Shown piece by piece: positions 1 to 8,178 of a DNA stretch of 33,648 nucleotides. Source of the stretch: Corynebacterium sp. (lineage in GTDB: Bacteria > Actinomycetota > Actinomycetes > Mycobacteriales > Mycobacteriaceae); contig NZ_DUOE01000042.1 of assembly GCF_012838985.1 (NCBI RefSeq), positions 1-33,648 of the forward strand. The letters run 5' to 3'. Numbering within the stretch: position 1 is the stretch's first letter; each line of letters opens with the position of its first letter. The notes under the pieces are model-generated. The model did not search any database. It saw only the letters and a list, made by a program, of their open reading frames with translations, and was not told the DNA's origin. The position numbers were made by a program, and so were the translations under genes.

Positions 1-2133
1 CAGGCGGCCCGGGACGGCAAGCTCGACCCGGTCGTCGGCCGTGAGAAGGAGATCGAGCGCATCATGCAGGTGCTCTCGCGTCGTACCAAGAACAACCCGG
101 TGCTCATCGGTGAGCCCGGCGTCGGTAAGACCGCCGTCGTCGAGGGCCTGGCCCTGGACATCGTCAACGGCAAGGTCCCGGAAACCCTCAAGGACAAGCA
201 GGTCTACTCCCTCGACCTGGGTTCCCTGGTCGCGGGTTCCCGTTACCGCGGTGACTTCGAGGAGCGCCTGAAGAAGGTCCTCAAGGAGATCAACCAGCGC
301 GGCGACATCATCCTGTTCATCGATGAGATCCACACCCTCGTCGGTGCCGGTGCCGCCGAGGGCGCGATCGACGCCGCCTCGCTGCTCAAGCCGAAGCTGG
401 CCCGTGGTGAGCTGCAGACCATCGGTGCCACCACCCTGGACGAGTACCGCAAGCACATCGAGAAGGACGCCGCTCTCGAGCGTCGTTTCCAGCCGGTGCA
501 GGTCCCGGAGCCCTCCGTCGAGCTGACCATCGAGATCCTCAAGGGTCTGCGCGACCGCTACGAGGCGCACCACCGCGTGTCCATCACCGACGGTGCCCTC
601 GCCGCCGCCGCGAACCTGTCCGACCGCTACATCAACGACCGTTTCCTCCCGGACAAGGCCGTCGACCTCATCGATGAGGCCGGCGCCCGCATGCGCATCA
701 AGCGCATGACCGCCCCGGAGGGTCTGCGTGAGATCGACGAGCGCATCGCCGACGTCCGCCGCGAGAAGGAGGCGGCGATCGACGCACAGGACTTCGAGAA
801 GGCCGCCGGCCTCCGCGACAAGGAGCGCAAGCTCGGCGAGGAGCGTTCCGAGAAGGAGAAGCAGTGGCGTTCCGGTGACCTCGAGGAGATCGCGGAGGTC
901 GGCGAGGAGCAGATCGCCGAGGTCCTCGGCGCCTGGACCGGCATCCCCGTGTTCAAGCTCACCGAGGAGGAGTCCTCCCGCCTGCTGCGCATGGAGGATG
1001 AGCTCCACAAGCGCATCATCGGCCAGGACGAGGCCGTCATGGCCGTGTCCCGTGCGATCCGTCGTACCCGTGCCGGCCTGAAGGACCCGAAGCGTCCCTC
1101 CGGTTCCTTCATCTTCGCCGGCCCGTCGGGTGTCGGTAAGACCGAGCTGTCGAAGGCACTCGCCGAGTTCCTCTTCGGCGAGGACGACGCACTCATCCAG
1201 ATCGACATGGGTGAGTTCCACGACCGCTTCACCGCCTCCCGTCTCTTCGGTGCTCCCCCCGGATACGTCGGCTACGAGGAGGGCGGCCAGCTCACCGAGA
1301 AGGTCCGCCGTAAGCCGTTCTCCGTCGTGCTTTTCGACGAGATCGAGAAGGCCCACAAGGAGATCTACAACACCCTCCTGCAGGTCCTCGAGGACGGCCG
1401 CCTCACCGACGGTCAGGGTCGTGTCGTCGACTTCAAGAACACCGTGCTCATCTTCACCTCGAACCTGGGCACGCAGGACATCTCGAAGGCCGTCGGCATG
1501 GGCTTCTCCGGTTCCGCCGAGACGGACTCCGACGCCCAGTACGAGCGCATGAAGAACAAGGTCCATGACGAGCTGAAGAAGCACTTCCGCCCCGAGTTCC
1601 TCAACCGTATCGACGAGATCGTGGTCTTCCACCAGCTCACCCGCGAGCAGATCGTGGAGATGGTGGAGCTGCTCATCGGCCGCGTCCAGAAGGCACTGGC
1701 CGCCAAGGACATGGGCATCGAGATCACCGACAAGGCCAAGGCACTCCTGGCCCAGCGTGGTTTCGACCCGGTCCTGGGTGCCCGCCCGCTGCGTCGCACC
1801 ATCCAGCGCGAGATCGAGGACGCCATGTCCGAGAAGATCCTCTTCGGCGAGCTGGGCGCCGGCGAGATCGTCACCGTCGACGTCGACGGCTGGGACGGCG
1901 AGGCCAAGAACACCGACGGTGCCTCCTTCACCTTCACGCCGCGCCCGAAGCCGCTGCCGAAGGGCACCTTCTCGGAGATCTCCCCGGAGGCCGCCGAGGC
2001 TGTGCGTGACGTCGAGACGGACACCATCACCCCGGACGTCCCCGACGTCCCGGAGATCACCGATGACCTGTCCACCGGTTCCGACGAGGGCCCGGCCGGC
2101 GCCACCGGCGCCGAGCCCGCCCCGCAGAACTAG
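1..2133 (+). CDS. clpC: ATP-dependent Clp protease ATP-binding subunit ClpC (5' end missing)
   Basis: AAA+ unfoldase that feeds proteins to the ClpP peptidase in the cytoplasm. The gene is open from base 1, so the N-terminal Clp-N repeats lie outside the window and 710 residues are visible. Seen: Walker A of the first AAA domain (GEPGVGKT, visible residues 37-44), its Walker B ([13 protein letters not shown]), the UVR-type helical middle domain ([13 protein letters not shown]), the second Walker A (GPSGVGKT, residues 374-381), Walker [10 protein letters not shown], the sensor segment FLNRIDEIV, and a GMGF loop like the ClpP-docking loop. The UVR segment separates ClpC from ClpA and ClpB. The tail after the D2 small domain is long, acidic and Pro/Asp-rich (about the last 60 residues), as expected for actinobacterial ClpC. 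A strong hairpin follows directly. Identification is certain. Confidence 0.97.
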   Translation, partial: QAARDGKLDPVVGREKEIERIMQVLSRRTKNNPVLIGEPGVGKTAVVEGLALDIVNGKVPETLKDKQVYSLDLGSLVAGSRYRGDFEERLKKVLKEINQRGDIILFIDEIHTLVGAGAAEGAIDAASLLKPKLARGELQTIGATTLDEYRKHIEKDAALERRFQPVQVPEPSVELTIEILKGLRDRYEAHHRVSITDGALAAAANLSDRYINDRFLPDKAVDLIDEAGARMRIKRMTAPEGLREIDERIADVRREKEAAIDAQDFEKAAGLRDKERKLGEERSEKEKQWRSGDLEEIAEVGEEQIAEVLGAWTGIPVFKLTEEESSRLLRMEDELHKRIIGQDEAVMAVSRAIRRTRAGLKDPKRPSGSFIFAGPSGVGKTELSKALAEFLFGEDDALIQIDMGEFHDRFTASRLFGAPPGYVGYEEGGQLTEKVRRKPFSVVLFDEIEKAHKEIYNTLLQVLEDGRLTDGQGRVVDFKNTVLIFTSNLGTQDISKAVGMGFSGSAETDSDAQYERMKNKVHDELKKHFRPEFLNRIDEIVVFHQLTREQIVEMVELLIGRVQKALAAKDMGIEITDKAKALLAQRGFDPVLGARPLRRTIQREIEDAMSEKILFGELGAGEIVTVDVDGWDGEAKNTDGASFTFTPRPKPLPKGTFSEISPEAAEAVRDVETDTITPDVPDVPEITDDLSTGSDEGPAGATGAEPAPQN

Positions 2134-2142
2134 CCTCTGACG

Positions 2143-2182
2143 ACAGCGCCCGCCATCCCCGCCCGGGGACGGCGGGCGCTGT
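2143..2182 (+). terminator. Hairpin terminator downstream of clpC
   Basis: A perfect 12-bp stem (2143-2154 with 2171-2182) continues past one A-C mismatch into a further 5-bp stem (2156-2160 with 2165-2169) around the loop GCCC. It begins 10 bases after the clpC stop. No U-run follows, which is common for GC-rich actinobacterial terminators. Confidence 0.8.
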
Positions 2183-2218
2183 GGCGTCCTGTCACCGGGT
2201 CGGGCATGTTGTCCCAGG

Positions 2219-2224
2219 TAGGCT
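2219..2224 (+). promoter_or_regulatory. -10 element TAGGCT, leaderless start of the DUF4236-like gene
   Basis: The hexamer ends 7 bases before the ATG at 2232, so transcription would begin at or next to the start codon. No Shine-Dalgarno sequence is present. No clear -35 was seen. Confidence 0.5.
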
Positions 2225-2231
2225 GGACGGC

Positions 2232-2402
2232 ATGGGTATCACGTATCGCAAGCGGAAGAAGATCGGCAAGAACTCCTGGATCAACGTCTCCGGATCCGGT
2301 GCGTCCGCCTCGACCCGCATCGGCCCGGTGACCATCAACTCCCGCGGCGGCATCTGGGTGAAGCTGCCCGGCGGCCTCAACTACCGCGGGCGCTGGAAGT
2401 AA
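2232..2402 (+). CDS. Small DUF4236-like basic protein (56 aa)
   Basis: A 56-residue basic protein beginning MGITYRKRKKIGKNSWINVS, followed by alternating short beta-like segments with SGSGAS, RIGPVTINSRGG and KLPGGLNYRGRWK. The opening (Met-Gly-aromatic-Arg-Lys followed by Lys/Ile/Gly/Asn/Ser) resembles the N-terminal DUF4236 module found in small bacterial proteins of unknown role. There is no signal peptide, membrane segment or cysteine. An upstream in-frame start at 2181 exists, but the ATG at 2232 is preferred because a -10 hexamer lies 7 bases before it. The gene is convergent with mutY, and the stop is followed within two bases by a very large hairpin. Function is unknown. The family assignment is from pattern memory. 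Confidence 0.65.
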   Translation: MGITYRKRKKIGKNSWINVSGSGASASTRIGPVTINSRGGIWVKLPGGLNYRGRWK

Positions 2403-2404
2403 CC

Positions 2405-2476
2405 GGGTATTCGAGCAGGGGCATTCATCGGGGAGCCGGAAGAGGCCACCCGATGAATGCCCCAACTCGAATACCC
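2405..2476. terminator. Large bidirectional hairpin between convergent genes
   Basis: Arms 2405-2432 and 2449-2476 are complementary over 28 bases with two adjacent mismatches, around a 16-base loop. The hairpin sits exactly between the stop of the small DUF4236-like gene and the stop of mutY, so a bidirectional terminator is the simplest reading. Its stem is much longer than the other terminators here and less GC-rich (it contains ATTC and TATTC blocks). Confidence 0.75.
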
Positions 2477-2494
2477 CGCTACAGGAGGCCGGCC

Positions 2495-3358
2495 CTACCG
2501 CGGCAGGTGGAAGTGGCCGCGCTCGTCCTGTTCGGCGAGGCCGTCGTCGAGAAGCGAGAACAGCGCCCGGGAACGCTGCACCGCGTCGGGCCACACCACG
2601 TCGATCGCCGACTGCGGCACCGCCGCCTCGGAGCCGCGCAGCACGTCCATGATCAGGCCGCGCACCTGGCGGTCGGTGCCGATGAACTTCTGCACCTTCT
2701 TCTTCGCCAGCTCCTCCTCGCTCGGGGGCGGGGAACCGGCGGCGACCCAGGCGCATTCCGCACGCAGCGGGCACACGCCGCACTCCGGTGACGTCGCCGT
2801 GCACACCAGCGCGCCGAGTTCCATGAGCGCCGCCGAGAAGCGCGGACCACGCTCCGCAGGCAGCAGTTCCGCCACCGCGGCCAGCTCCGCCTTCGACGCG
2901 GGCCCCGCCAGGAAACGCCCCTCCACCGCGCGCCGGACCACCCGCCGCACGTTCGTGTCCACCACGGGCACGTTCTTCCCGTACGCGAAACACGCCACCG
3001 CCCGGGCGGTGTAGTCGCCGATGCCGGGCAGCTCCAGGAGCTGGTCGACGTCGTCGGGGACGCGGCCGTCGTGAAGCGCGACGATCTGCTGCGCGCACTC
3101 CAGCAGCCGCAGCGCACGCCGCGGATAGCCCAGCTTGCCCCACGCACGGAGCACGTCCGCGGGGGAGGCCTGCGCGAAGGACGCCGGGTCGGGCCAGCGT
3201 TCCATCCACTCGCGCCACACCGGTTCAACGCGGGCGACGGGCGTCTGCTGGCTCATCACCTCACTGAGCAGGATCCCCCATGCGGAGGTGCCCGGTTCCC
3301 GCCACGCGAGGGGACGTTCATGGAGGTCGAACCAGGGGAGGAGACGCGCGGTGAACAT
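2495..3358 (-). CDS. mutY: Adenine DNA glycosylase MutY
   Basis: Base-excision repair glycosylase removing adenine opposite 8-oxoguanine. From the start MFTARLLPWF there are 287 residues. Seen in order: the catalytic-Glu helix region SEVMSQQTPVARV, the helix-hairpin-helix ELPGIGDYTARAV, the conserved Asp segment PVVDTNVRR, and a perfect iron-sulfur cluster motif Cys-X6-Cys-X2-Cys-X5-Cys (CTATSPECGVCPLRAEC). The C-terminal NUDIX-like 8-oxoG recognition domain of the E. coli enzyme is mostly absent, which I believe is usual for short corynebacterial MutY. The frame stays open upstream to 3850, antisense to the carbonic anhydrase, but the start at 3358 aligns with MutY N-termini and lies 8 bases after a TAGACT -10 hexamer. 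Divergent from the carbonic anhydrase gene. Confidence 0.95.
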   Translation of the reverse strand: MFTARLLPWFDLHERPLAWREPGTSAWGILLSEVMSQQTPVARVEPVWREWMERWPDPASFAQASPADVLRAWGKLGYPRRALRLLECAQQIVALHDGRVPDDVDQLLELPGIGDYTARAVACFAYGKNVPVVDTNVRRVVRRAVEGRFLAGPASKAELAAVAELLPAERGPRFSAALMELGALVCTATSPECGVCPLRAECAWVAAGSPPPSEEELAKKKVQKFIGTDRQVRGLIMDVLRGSEAAVPQSAIDVVWPDAVQRSRALFSLLDDGLAEQDERGHFHLPR

Positions 3359-3366
3359 GAGGATCG

Positions 3367-3372
3367 AGTCTA
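3367..3372 (-). promoter_or_regulatory. -10 element TAGACT of mutY (leaderless)
   Basis: Minus-strand TAGACT ends 8 bases before the mutY ATG. It lies 13 bp from the opposing -10 of the carbonic anhydrase gene, so the two promoters overlap. Confidence 0.5.
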
Positions 3373-3385
3373 GGTGCCTCTGACA

Positions 3386-3391
3386 TAGAAT
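3386..3391 (+). promoter_or_regulatory. -10 element TAGAAT of the carbonic anhydrase gene (leaderless)
   Basis: TAGAAT ends 7 bases before the ATG at 3399. No Shine-Dalgarno sequence is present, consistent with a leaderless mRNA. Confidence 0.6.
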
Positions 3392-3398
3392 TGCCGCC

Positions 3399-4022
3399 AT
3401 GCCAATGAAAGATGTCGCCAACAATCCGCAGGCGGTCTGGGAAGCGCTGAAGGAAGGCAACCAGCGTTTCGTCATGCACCAGCAGCAGCGTCCCAACCAG
3501 GACGTCCTGCGCCGCACCGAACTGCGCCGCGGGCAGAACCCCCGCGCGGTCGTCCTGTCCTGCTCCGATTCGCGCGTGCCCGTCGAGCTGATCTTCGACG
3601 TCGGCCTCGGCGACCTCTTCGTGGTCCGCACCGCCGGGGAGATCCTCGACCCGGCGGTCCTGGCCTCCATCGAGTACGCGATCAAGAGCCTCGGGGTCGA
3701 CCTGGTCGTGGTCATGGGGCACGAGTCCTGCGGCGCCGTCGCCGCCACGGCCGAGGCCCTCGACGGCGGCAAGATCCCCAACGGCCTGGAGCGCATCCTC
3801 GTGGAGAAGGTCGCCCCGTCGATCCTCGAGGCCCGCGCGCGCGGCCGCAATGACCTGCCCGGGTATGAGCGTCAGCACGTCATCGAGATCGTCATCCAGA
3901 TCAAGCACCGACTCTCCGTGTTGCAGGAGCGCATCTCTGACGGCCGCTGCGCCATCGTCGGCCTGCGCTACCTGCTTTCCGACGGCTCCACCCAGCTCGT
4001 CATCTCCGACGGCGTCAACTGA
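3399..4022 (+). CDS. Beta-class carbonic anhydrase
   Basis: Zinc enzyme interconverting CO2 and bicarbonate in the cytoplasm, supplying bicarbonate for anaplerosis and fatty-acid and nucleotide synthesis. At 207 residues it has the usual beta-class length. Zinc ligands are visible: Cys55 in CSDSR, and His108 and Cys111 in GHESCGAV, with the dyad Asp57-Arg59 in CSDSR. The segment GLGDLFVVRTAG matches the family. No signal peptide is present. A second ATG lies two codons in, but the first fits the TAGAAT -10 at leaderless spacing. It is transcribed divergently from mutY with only 40 bp between the start codons, an arrangement I recall also from C. glutamicum. Confidence 0.96.
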   Translation: MPMKDVANNPQAVWEALKEGNQRFVMHQQQRPNQDVLRRTELRRGQNPRAVVLSCSDSRVPVELIFDVGLGDLFVVRTAGEILDPAVLASIEYAIKSLGVDLVVVMGHESCGAVAATAEALDGGKIPNGLERILVEKVAPSILEARARGRNDLPGYERQHVIEIVIQIKHRLSVLQERISDGRCAIVGLRYLLSDGSTQLVISDGVN

Positions 4023-4077
4023 CCGGCGGGGGGACACGCGGGGGAGCGGGATCCCACCTGCAGTGACGTGGCGCAAT

Positions 4078-4083
4078 TAAAGT
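4078..4083 (+). promoter_or_regulatory. -10 element TAAAGT deciding the GTG start at 4091
   Basis: TAAAGT ends 7 bases before the GTG at 4091. The alternative in-frame GTG at 4082 would lie inside the hexamer. Confidence 0.5.
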
Positions 4084-4090
4084 GAGGGGC

Positions 4091-4756
4091 GTGACCAACC
4101 GCAGCCCCCGCCGACTCCCCGAAGAGATCTACGTCCGCCGCCGCGTCGCCGCGGCCGTGATCATCCTCGTCCTCGTCGGACTGCTGGTGTGGGGCCTCGT
4201 GGCCTTCGCCGGCCGCGGCGGTGACGAGACCACCGACACGGCCGCCGCCGCATCGAGCTCGCAGGTGAGCACGAGCACCACGGTGGCGTCGACAAGCAGG
4301 ACGACCACCACCTCCGCCGCCCCGGAGACCACCGAGGAGGAACCGGAGCCCGAGGAGGACGAGGACTCCTGCCGGCTCTCCGACCTGCGGATCACCGCCT
4401 CCTCCGACCGGCCCTCCTACGGCGCGGACGTGCAGCCGACGTTCTACATGACCGTCGCGAATCCGACGAAGGTCGATTGCGAGATCAACCTCGACGACAA
4501 CCATCTCCGCTTCGAGGTGTACAACCTCGAGACCAATGAGCGTGTCTGGGCCGACACCGACTGCTACCCCTCCGTCCTCACCGGCGACGAGGTGTTCAAG
4601 GCCGAGGACGAGCGCCGCTTCCAGGCCGTCTGGTCCCGCATGGGCTCCCGCCCGGGCCAGTGCAACAACCGCCAGGACGTGGGCACCGGCTCCTTCTACC
4701 TGCACGCCGTGATCGGCGACAACCCCTCCGACGCCCACCCCTTCAACCTGGGTTAG
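4091..4756 (+). CDS. Conserved corynebacterial single-pass membrane protein with extracytoplasmic domain
   Basis: 221 residues from the leaderless GTG (VTNRSPRRLPEEIYVRRR). A basic N-terminus is followed by one hydrophobic segment (about residues 20-40, AAAVIILVLVGLLVWGLVAF), then a Ser/Thr-rich and acidic linker (about 45-95), then a globular domain of about 130 residues. This points to type II topology with the C-terminal domain outside the membrane. The globular part holds four cysteines (in DSCRL, VDCEI, TDCYP and GQCNN), enough for two disulfides, which fits an exported domain. It resembles the immunoglobulin-like domains of actinobacterial surface proteins of unknown function. The gene converges on disA and the two stop codons overlap by four bases. 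I cannot assign a function. Confidence 0.75.
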   Translation: MTNRSPRRLPEEIYVRRRVAAAVIILVLVGLLVWGLVAFAGRGGDETTDTAAAASSSQVSTSTTVASTSRTTTTSAAPETTEEEPEPEEDEDSCRLSDLRITASSDRPSYGADVQPTFYMTVANPTKVDCEINLDDNHLRFEVYNLETNERVWADTDCYPSVLTGDEVFKAEDERRFQAVWSRMGSRPGQCNNRQDVGTGSFYLHAVIGDNPSDAHPFNLG

Positions 4757-5817
4757 GTCAGGCGCGTCAGCCCCTCGTGGACGTGGCGGGCCCACAGGGA
4801 CCCCACGTTCTCGATGCCCGCCAGATCCTCCTCCGACGCCGACAGCAGCGCCTGCACGTCGCCGAGCGCCGCGATGATCTTGTGCTTGAGGAACATCTGC
4901 ACCCGCGGCACCCGGCTGAGCACCCGGTAGCCGCGCGGCACGATCCACTGCGTCAGCGACTCCTCCGTCGCCGGCAGCCCCAGGATGCGCGCCACGTTCG
5001 CGGGTTTGAGCAGGTCGGCGTCCGCCAGGGCGTCGAGGGCCTCCGTCGCCTCCCGCACGTCCTCGTCCGAGGGCGGGCCCTCCGCCACCAGGTAGTCACG
5101 GATGAGCAGGTCGATCTCCCGGTCGTTGTCGCCGCGCAGCTCCGAGAGCTGCAGGTTGAGCTGGCGGCCGTCGGTGCCCAGCTCCAGGACGTTCTGGTCC
5201 AGCTCCATGCCGACCCGCTTCACCAGCAGTTCACGCTGCATCACGGCGACGACGTCCGCCACCGTGGCGTAGTTGTTCACCTCGGAGACGAACAGCCGCT
5301 GGTTCGCGTGGTCCAGGCGGGTGCGGTAGCGCTCGAGGGTGCCCAGCGCCTGGTTCGCGCGCTGCAGGATCGTCGCCGGTGACTCCAGGACGTAGCGGTT
5401 GCCCTCGACGTACAGGGTGATGACGTTCATCGACTGGCTCACCGCGATCACCGGGCGCCCCGTCTGCTGTGCGGTGCGTTCCGCGGAGCGGTGGCGGGTG
5501 CCGCTTTCCGACGTCGGGTAGCTCGGCGACGGCACCACCTGCACGTTGGCGCGGCGGATGCGTGTCGCGTCGTTGGAGAGGATCACGGCGCCGTCCATCT
5601 TGCACAGCTCCCGCAGCCGGGTGGGGGCGAAGGGGACGTCGAACTCGATGCCACCGTCACACAGGTCGATGACCTCGGGTCCGTCGCCGATGACGATGAG
5701 CGCGCCGGTGCGTCCGCGGACGATCCGGTCGAGGCCGTCGCGGAGTTCCGTGCCCGGGGCGAGATGCTGGAGTGTCTCCCGCAGGGTGGCGGGGACGGGC
5801 GTGGTGGCGGGGGTCAT
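4753..5817 (-). CDS. disA: DNA integrity scanning protein DisA / diadenylate cyclase
   Basis: Makes the second messenger c-di-AMP from two ATP and scans DNA for branched intermediates. At 354 residues it has the family's normal length. The N-terminal DAC domain shows the DGA motif (residues 75-77, KMDGAVIL) and the RHR motif (108-110, SGTRHRSAERTAQ), both required for the cyclase. A helical linker follows, and the C-terminus has a helix-hairpin-helix DNA-binding module (ALLSASEEDLAGIENVG). It lies 48 bp downstream of radA on the same strand, the conserved actinobacterial radA-disA pair. Minus-strand TAGAAT ends 8 bases before the ATG, so disA also seems to have its own leaderless promoter. 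Confidence 0.96.
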   Translation of the reverse strand: MTPATTPVPATLRETLQHLAPGTELRDGLDRIVRGRTGALIVIGDGPEVIDLCDGGIEFDVPFAPTRLRELCKMDGAVILSNDATRIRRANVQVVPSPSYPTSESGTRHRSAERTAQQTGRPVIAVSQSMNVITLYVEGNRYVLESPATILQRANQALGTLERYRTRLDHANQRLFVSEVNNYATVADVVAVMQRELLVKRVGMELDQNVLELGTDGRQLNLQLSELRGDNDREIDLLIRDYLVAEGPPSDEDVREATEALDALADADLLKPANVARILGLPATEESLTQWIVPRGYRVLSRVPRVQMFLKHKIIAALGDVQALLSASEEDLAGIENVGSLWARHVHEGLTRLT

Positions 5818-5825
5818 GAGGCCTG

Positions 5826-5831
5826 ATTCTA
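5826..5831 (-). promoter_or_regulatory. -10 element TAGAAT of disA (leaderless, internal to radA-disA)
   Basis: Minus-strand TAGAAT ends 8 bases before the disA ATG, within the radA-disA gap. It suggests that disA can be expressed independently of radA. Confidence 0.5.
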
Positions 5832-5865
5832 CCTGTGTGCCTGGTGTGACCGGTGTGTGCGCGGG

Positions 5866-7266
5866 CTAACGACGCGGCGCGACCAGCCCGATCGCCTCCC
5901 GCAGCGTGGCGGCCTGGGCGACGCGCATGCCGGGGATGTCGGGCAGCTCCCCGGCGGGGACCACCGCGTGCTCGTAGCCCAGGCGGGCGGCCTCCGCGAG
6001 ACGACGACCCAGGTTGGGCACGCGGCGCAGCTCCCCGGCCAGCCCCACCTCACCGATGACCACCGTCTTGGGCGGGAGCGGCTGCTGGTGCAGCGAGGAC
6101 CAGGTGGCCAGGGCGACGGCGAGGTCGGTGGCGGTCTCGGTGATGCGGACACCGCCGACGGTGGCCACGTACGCGTCCTTCTCGTTGGTGCGCTCACCCG
6201 CGCGGGCCTGCAGCACCGCCAGGACCATGGGCACGCGGTTGGTGTCCAGCCCGGTGACCACGCGGCGCGGATTCTTGGCCACCGGATCGACGGTGAGCGA
6301 CTGGACCTCCGCGAGCAGCGGACGCACCCCGTCCATGGCCACGGTCACGGCCGAACCGTCGGGGGTCTGCCCCCGGTGGGAGAGGAAGAGCCCCGAGGGG
6401 TCCGGCACCTCGCGGATGCCCTCCGCGGTCTGCTCGAAGCAGCCGACCTCGTCGGTCGCGCCGAAACGGTTCTTGATGCCGCGCAGCATCCGCAGCGAGG
6501 ACTGCCGGTCGCCCTCGAAGTTGAGCACCACGTCCACCAGGTGCTCGAGCACCCGCGGCCCGGCGACGTTGCCGTCCTTGGTCACGTGGCCGACCAGCAG
6601 GATCGGGATGCCGGAGGTCTTCGCCAGGGTGGTCAACGCGGCGGTGACCGCGCGGGACTGCGCGACGCCGCCGGCCACGCCCTCGACGCCGGGGGCGTGC
6701 ATGGTCTGCACGGAGTCGATGATGAGCAGCGACGGCTTGATCTGCTCGACGTGCCCGAAGACGACGTCGAGGTTGGACTCCGCCGCCAGGAAGAGCGTCT
6801 CCTTGAGGGCGCCGGTGCGTTCCGCGCGGACACGGACCTGTCCGACGGACTCCTCCGCCGTGACGTACAGCGCCTTCCGGTCGCCGAGCCCCGCCCAGCG
6901 GCTGGCCACCTCCAGCAGCAGCGTCGACTTGCCCACGCCCGGCTCACCGGCCATGAGCACCACCGACCCCGGCACCACGCCGGAACCGAGCACCCGGTCC
7001 AGCTCCCCGATGCCGGAGGGCACGGACGCCGCCGCCGATCCACTCACCTTCGTGATGGGGGTGGCCGGGGCCGTCGGCGTCAACCCCGTCGGCACCGCCC
7101 CGGACACCGCCGCGACGGCCGAGGCCCCCGCCCCACCACCCTTCGGGGCCACCGCGGACTCGACGAGCGTGCCCCAGGAGCCGCAGTCCGGGCAGCGGCC
7201 GAGCCACTTCGCGGCGGAGTAGCCGCATTCGGAGCAGGTGTGGACGGAACGGGGTTTACGGGCCAT
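5866..7266 (-). CDS. radA: DNA repair protein RadA (Sms)
   Basis: Hexameric RecA-like ATPase that promotes branch migration during recombinational repair. 466 residues from MARKPRSVHT. In order: an N-terminal four-cysteine zinc finger (Cys11, Cys14, Cys25, Cys28), a Pro/Ala-rich linker longer than in E. coli RadA, Walker A GEPGVGKS, Walker B LLIIDSVQT, the RadA signature KNRFG, and a C-terminal Lon-protease-like domain. An upstream in-frame GTG (7275) would add three residues. The ATG is preferred because of the conserved MA(R/K) opening and a weak -10-like TTAGGT 7 bases upstream. It pairs with disA downstream. In B. subtilis RadA has been reported to regulate DisA, so their adjacency is functionally sensible. 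Confidence 0.95.
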   Translation of the reverse strand: MARKPRSVHTCSECGYSAAKWLGRCPDCGSWGTLVESAVAPKGGGAGASAVAAVSGAVPTGLTPTAPATPITKVSGSAAASVPSGIGELDRVLGSGVVPGSVVLMAGEPGVGKSTLLLEVASRWAGLGDRKALYVTAEESVGQVRVRAERTGALKETLFLAAESNLDVVFGHVEQIKPSLLIIDSVQTMHAPGVEGVAGGVAQSRAVTAALTTLAKTSGIPILLVGHVTKDGNVAGPRVLEHLVDVVLNFEGDRQSSLRMLRGIKNRFGATDEVGCFEQTAEGIREVPDPSGLFLSHRGQTPDGSAVTVAMDGVRPLLAEVQSLTVDPVAKNPRRVVTGLDTNRVPMVLAVLQARAGERTNEKDAYVATVGGVRITETATDLAVALATWSSLHQQPLPPKTVVIGEVGLAGELRRVPNLGRRLAEAARLGYEHAVVPAGELPDIPGMRVAQAATLREAIGLVAPRR

Positions 7267-7294
7267 GCCGACCACCTAACCACAGGAACGCGAC

Positions 7295-7328
7295 GACGCC
7301 CGGTCTCTCGGGGGAGAGACCGGGCGTC
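7295..7328 (-). terminator. Perfect 15-bp hairpin downstream of lpqE
   Basis: Arms 7295-7309 and 7314-7328 are perfectly complementary around a four-base loop. It begins 16 bases past the lpqE stop on the minus strand and separates lpqE from radA. No U-run follows. Confidence 0.8.
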
Positions 7329-7344
7329 GAGAAGCTCAGGAGGC

Positions 7345-7902
7345 TTAGTTGGAGCCCTCCGGGCCGACCTGGCGCACGAGGGAGCCGGCCGGCAGCTGCG
7401 GAGCGGCGACGGCGGCCCAGACCTCGATCTCACCGGAGTCGAAGGTGAAGGTGACCGGGACGTTGCCGCCGACAGCGTAGTTGTCGTTGTCGAGGGAGGT
7501 CTCGGTGTACTGGATGCAGCCGATGCCCTCAGCCTGCGGGGTGTTCTCCAGGGAGGCGGCGGAGTCGGCGACCAGGACGCAGTCGCGGCCCAGCGGCTCG
7601 GCGTTGATGGCGACGGCCTGGCCGTTGACGTCGACGGACTCGAGCGTGTGCTCGGTCATGGAGGTGTCCTGGTTGATGGCGGTGAACTTGAGGGCGGCCT
7701 CGCCCTTCTCGTCCACCACGATGGTGACGTCACGGACCGACACGGTGCCGTCCGCGCTGTCGCCCTCGGCGCCGTTCACGGGCGCCACCTGCGAGGCGGT
7801 CTGGGTAACCTGACCTGCAGAGCAGGAGGCGAGTGCCAGCGCAGACAGTGCGGCGGCGGAGATGATGCCGCCGCGACGGGCGGCCGACTTCAGGGACTTC
7901 AC
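7345..7902 (-). CDS. lpqE: LpqE-type lipoprotein
   Basis: Secreted lipid-anchored protein of unknown function. 185 residues from the GTG at 7902: basic N-terminus (KSLKSAARRGG), hydrophobic core, then the lipobox LASC with the lipidated Cys near residue 27, so it is exported and anchored in the membrane. The remaining 155 or so residues form a small beta-rich domain with a likely disulfide pair (RDCVLVAD and GIGCIQY). The GTG is chosen over upstream ATGs because a GGAGG ribosome binding site lies 7-8 bases before it. Adjacent to carD (divergent) and radA, the same neighbourhood as mycobacterial lpqE, which supports the name. Confidence 0.87.
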   Translation of the reverse strand: MKSLKSAARRGGIISAAALSALALASCSAGQVTQTASQVAPVNGAEGDSADGTVSVRDVTIVVDEKGEAALKFTAINQDTSMTEHTLESVDVNGQAVAINAEPLGRDCVLVADSAASLENTPQAEGIGCIQYTETSLDNDNYAVGGNVPVTFTFDSGEIEVWAAVAAPQLPAGSLVRQVGPEGSN

Positions 7903-7951
7903 GGGGGTGTCCTCCATCAGTTCATGGTTCACAATGCTGTTTCAGCAGCTT

Positions 7952-7957
7952 ACCTTA
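7952..7957 (-). promoter_or_regulatory. Candidate -10 TAAGGT of lpqE
   Basis: Minus-strand TAAGGT would place the start of transcription near 7945, leaving a leader of about 43 bases that includes the GGAGG site. No convincing -35 was seen. Confidence 0.4.
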
Positions 7958-8081
7958 GTCTCTCCGGCGGCCTCGCACACAGTTCCCGGTGATCGGTTGC
8001 GGGGAGCGGGGGGAGCCGGGGGCAATCGGGGGTGGCGGCCGGGCGGGCCCGGCTGCCCGGGAAAGCGGTTGTCCGACGTGG

Positions 8082-8087
8082 TAGAAT
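8082..8087 (+). promoter_or_regulatory. -10 element TAGAAT of carD
   Basis: TAGAAT predicts a start near 8094 and an 85-base leader before carD. The rest of the 276-base lpqE-carD gap (7903-8178) holds only the two divergent promoters and C/G-rich sequence without a recognisable operator. CarD regulates rRNA promoters in relatives. No autoregulatory site was identified here. Confidence 0.5.
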
Positions 8088-8178
8088 GCGTGGTCTAGCG
8101 TGCTGCCCGGCAACAGGTGCAGCGCCTCTTCGCGCAACTTCCGCAACCGCACTGAGAGAGTGCACACAAGGAGTGGGA

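Noticed and set aside
5857..7992. 711-codon plus-strand frame opposite radA and lpqE
   Set aside because: Shadow of radA/lpqE in GC-rich DNA with no domains.
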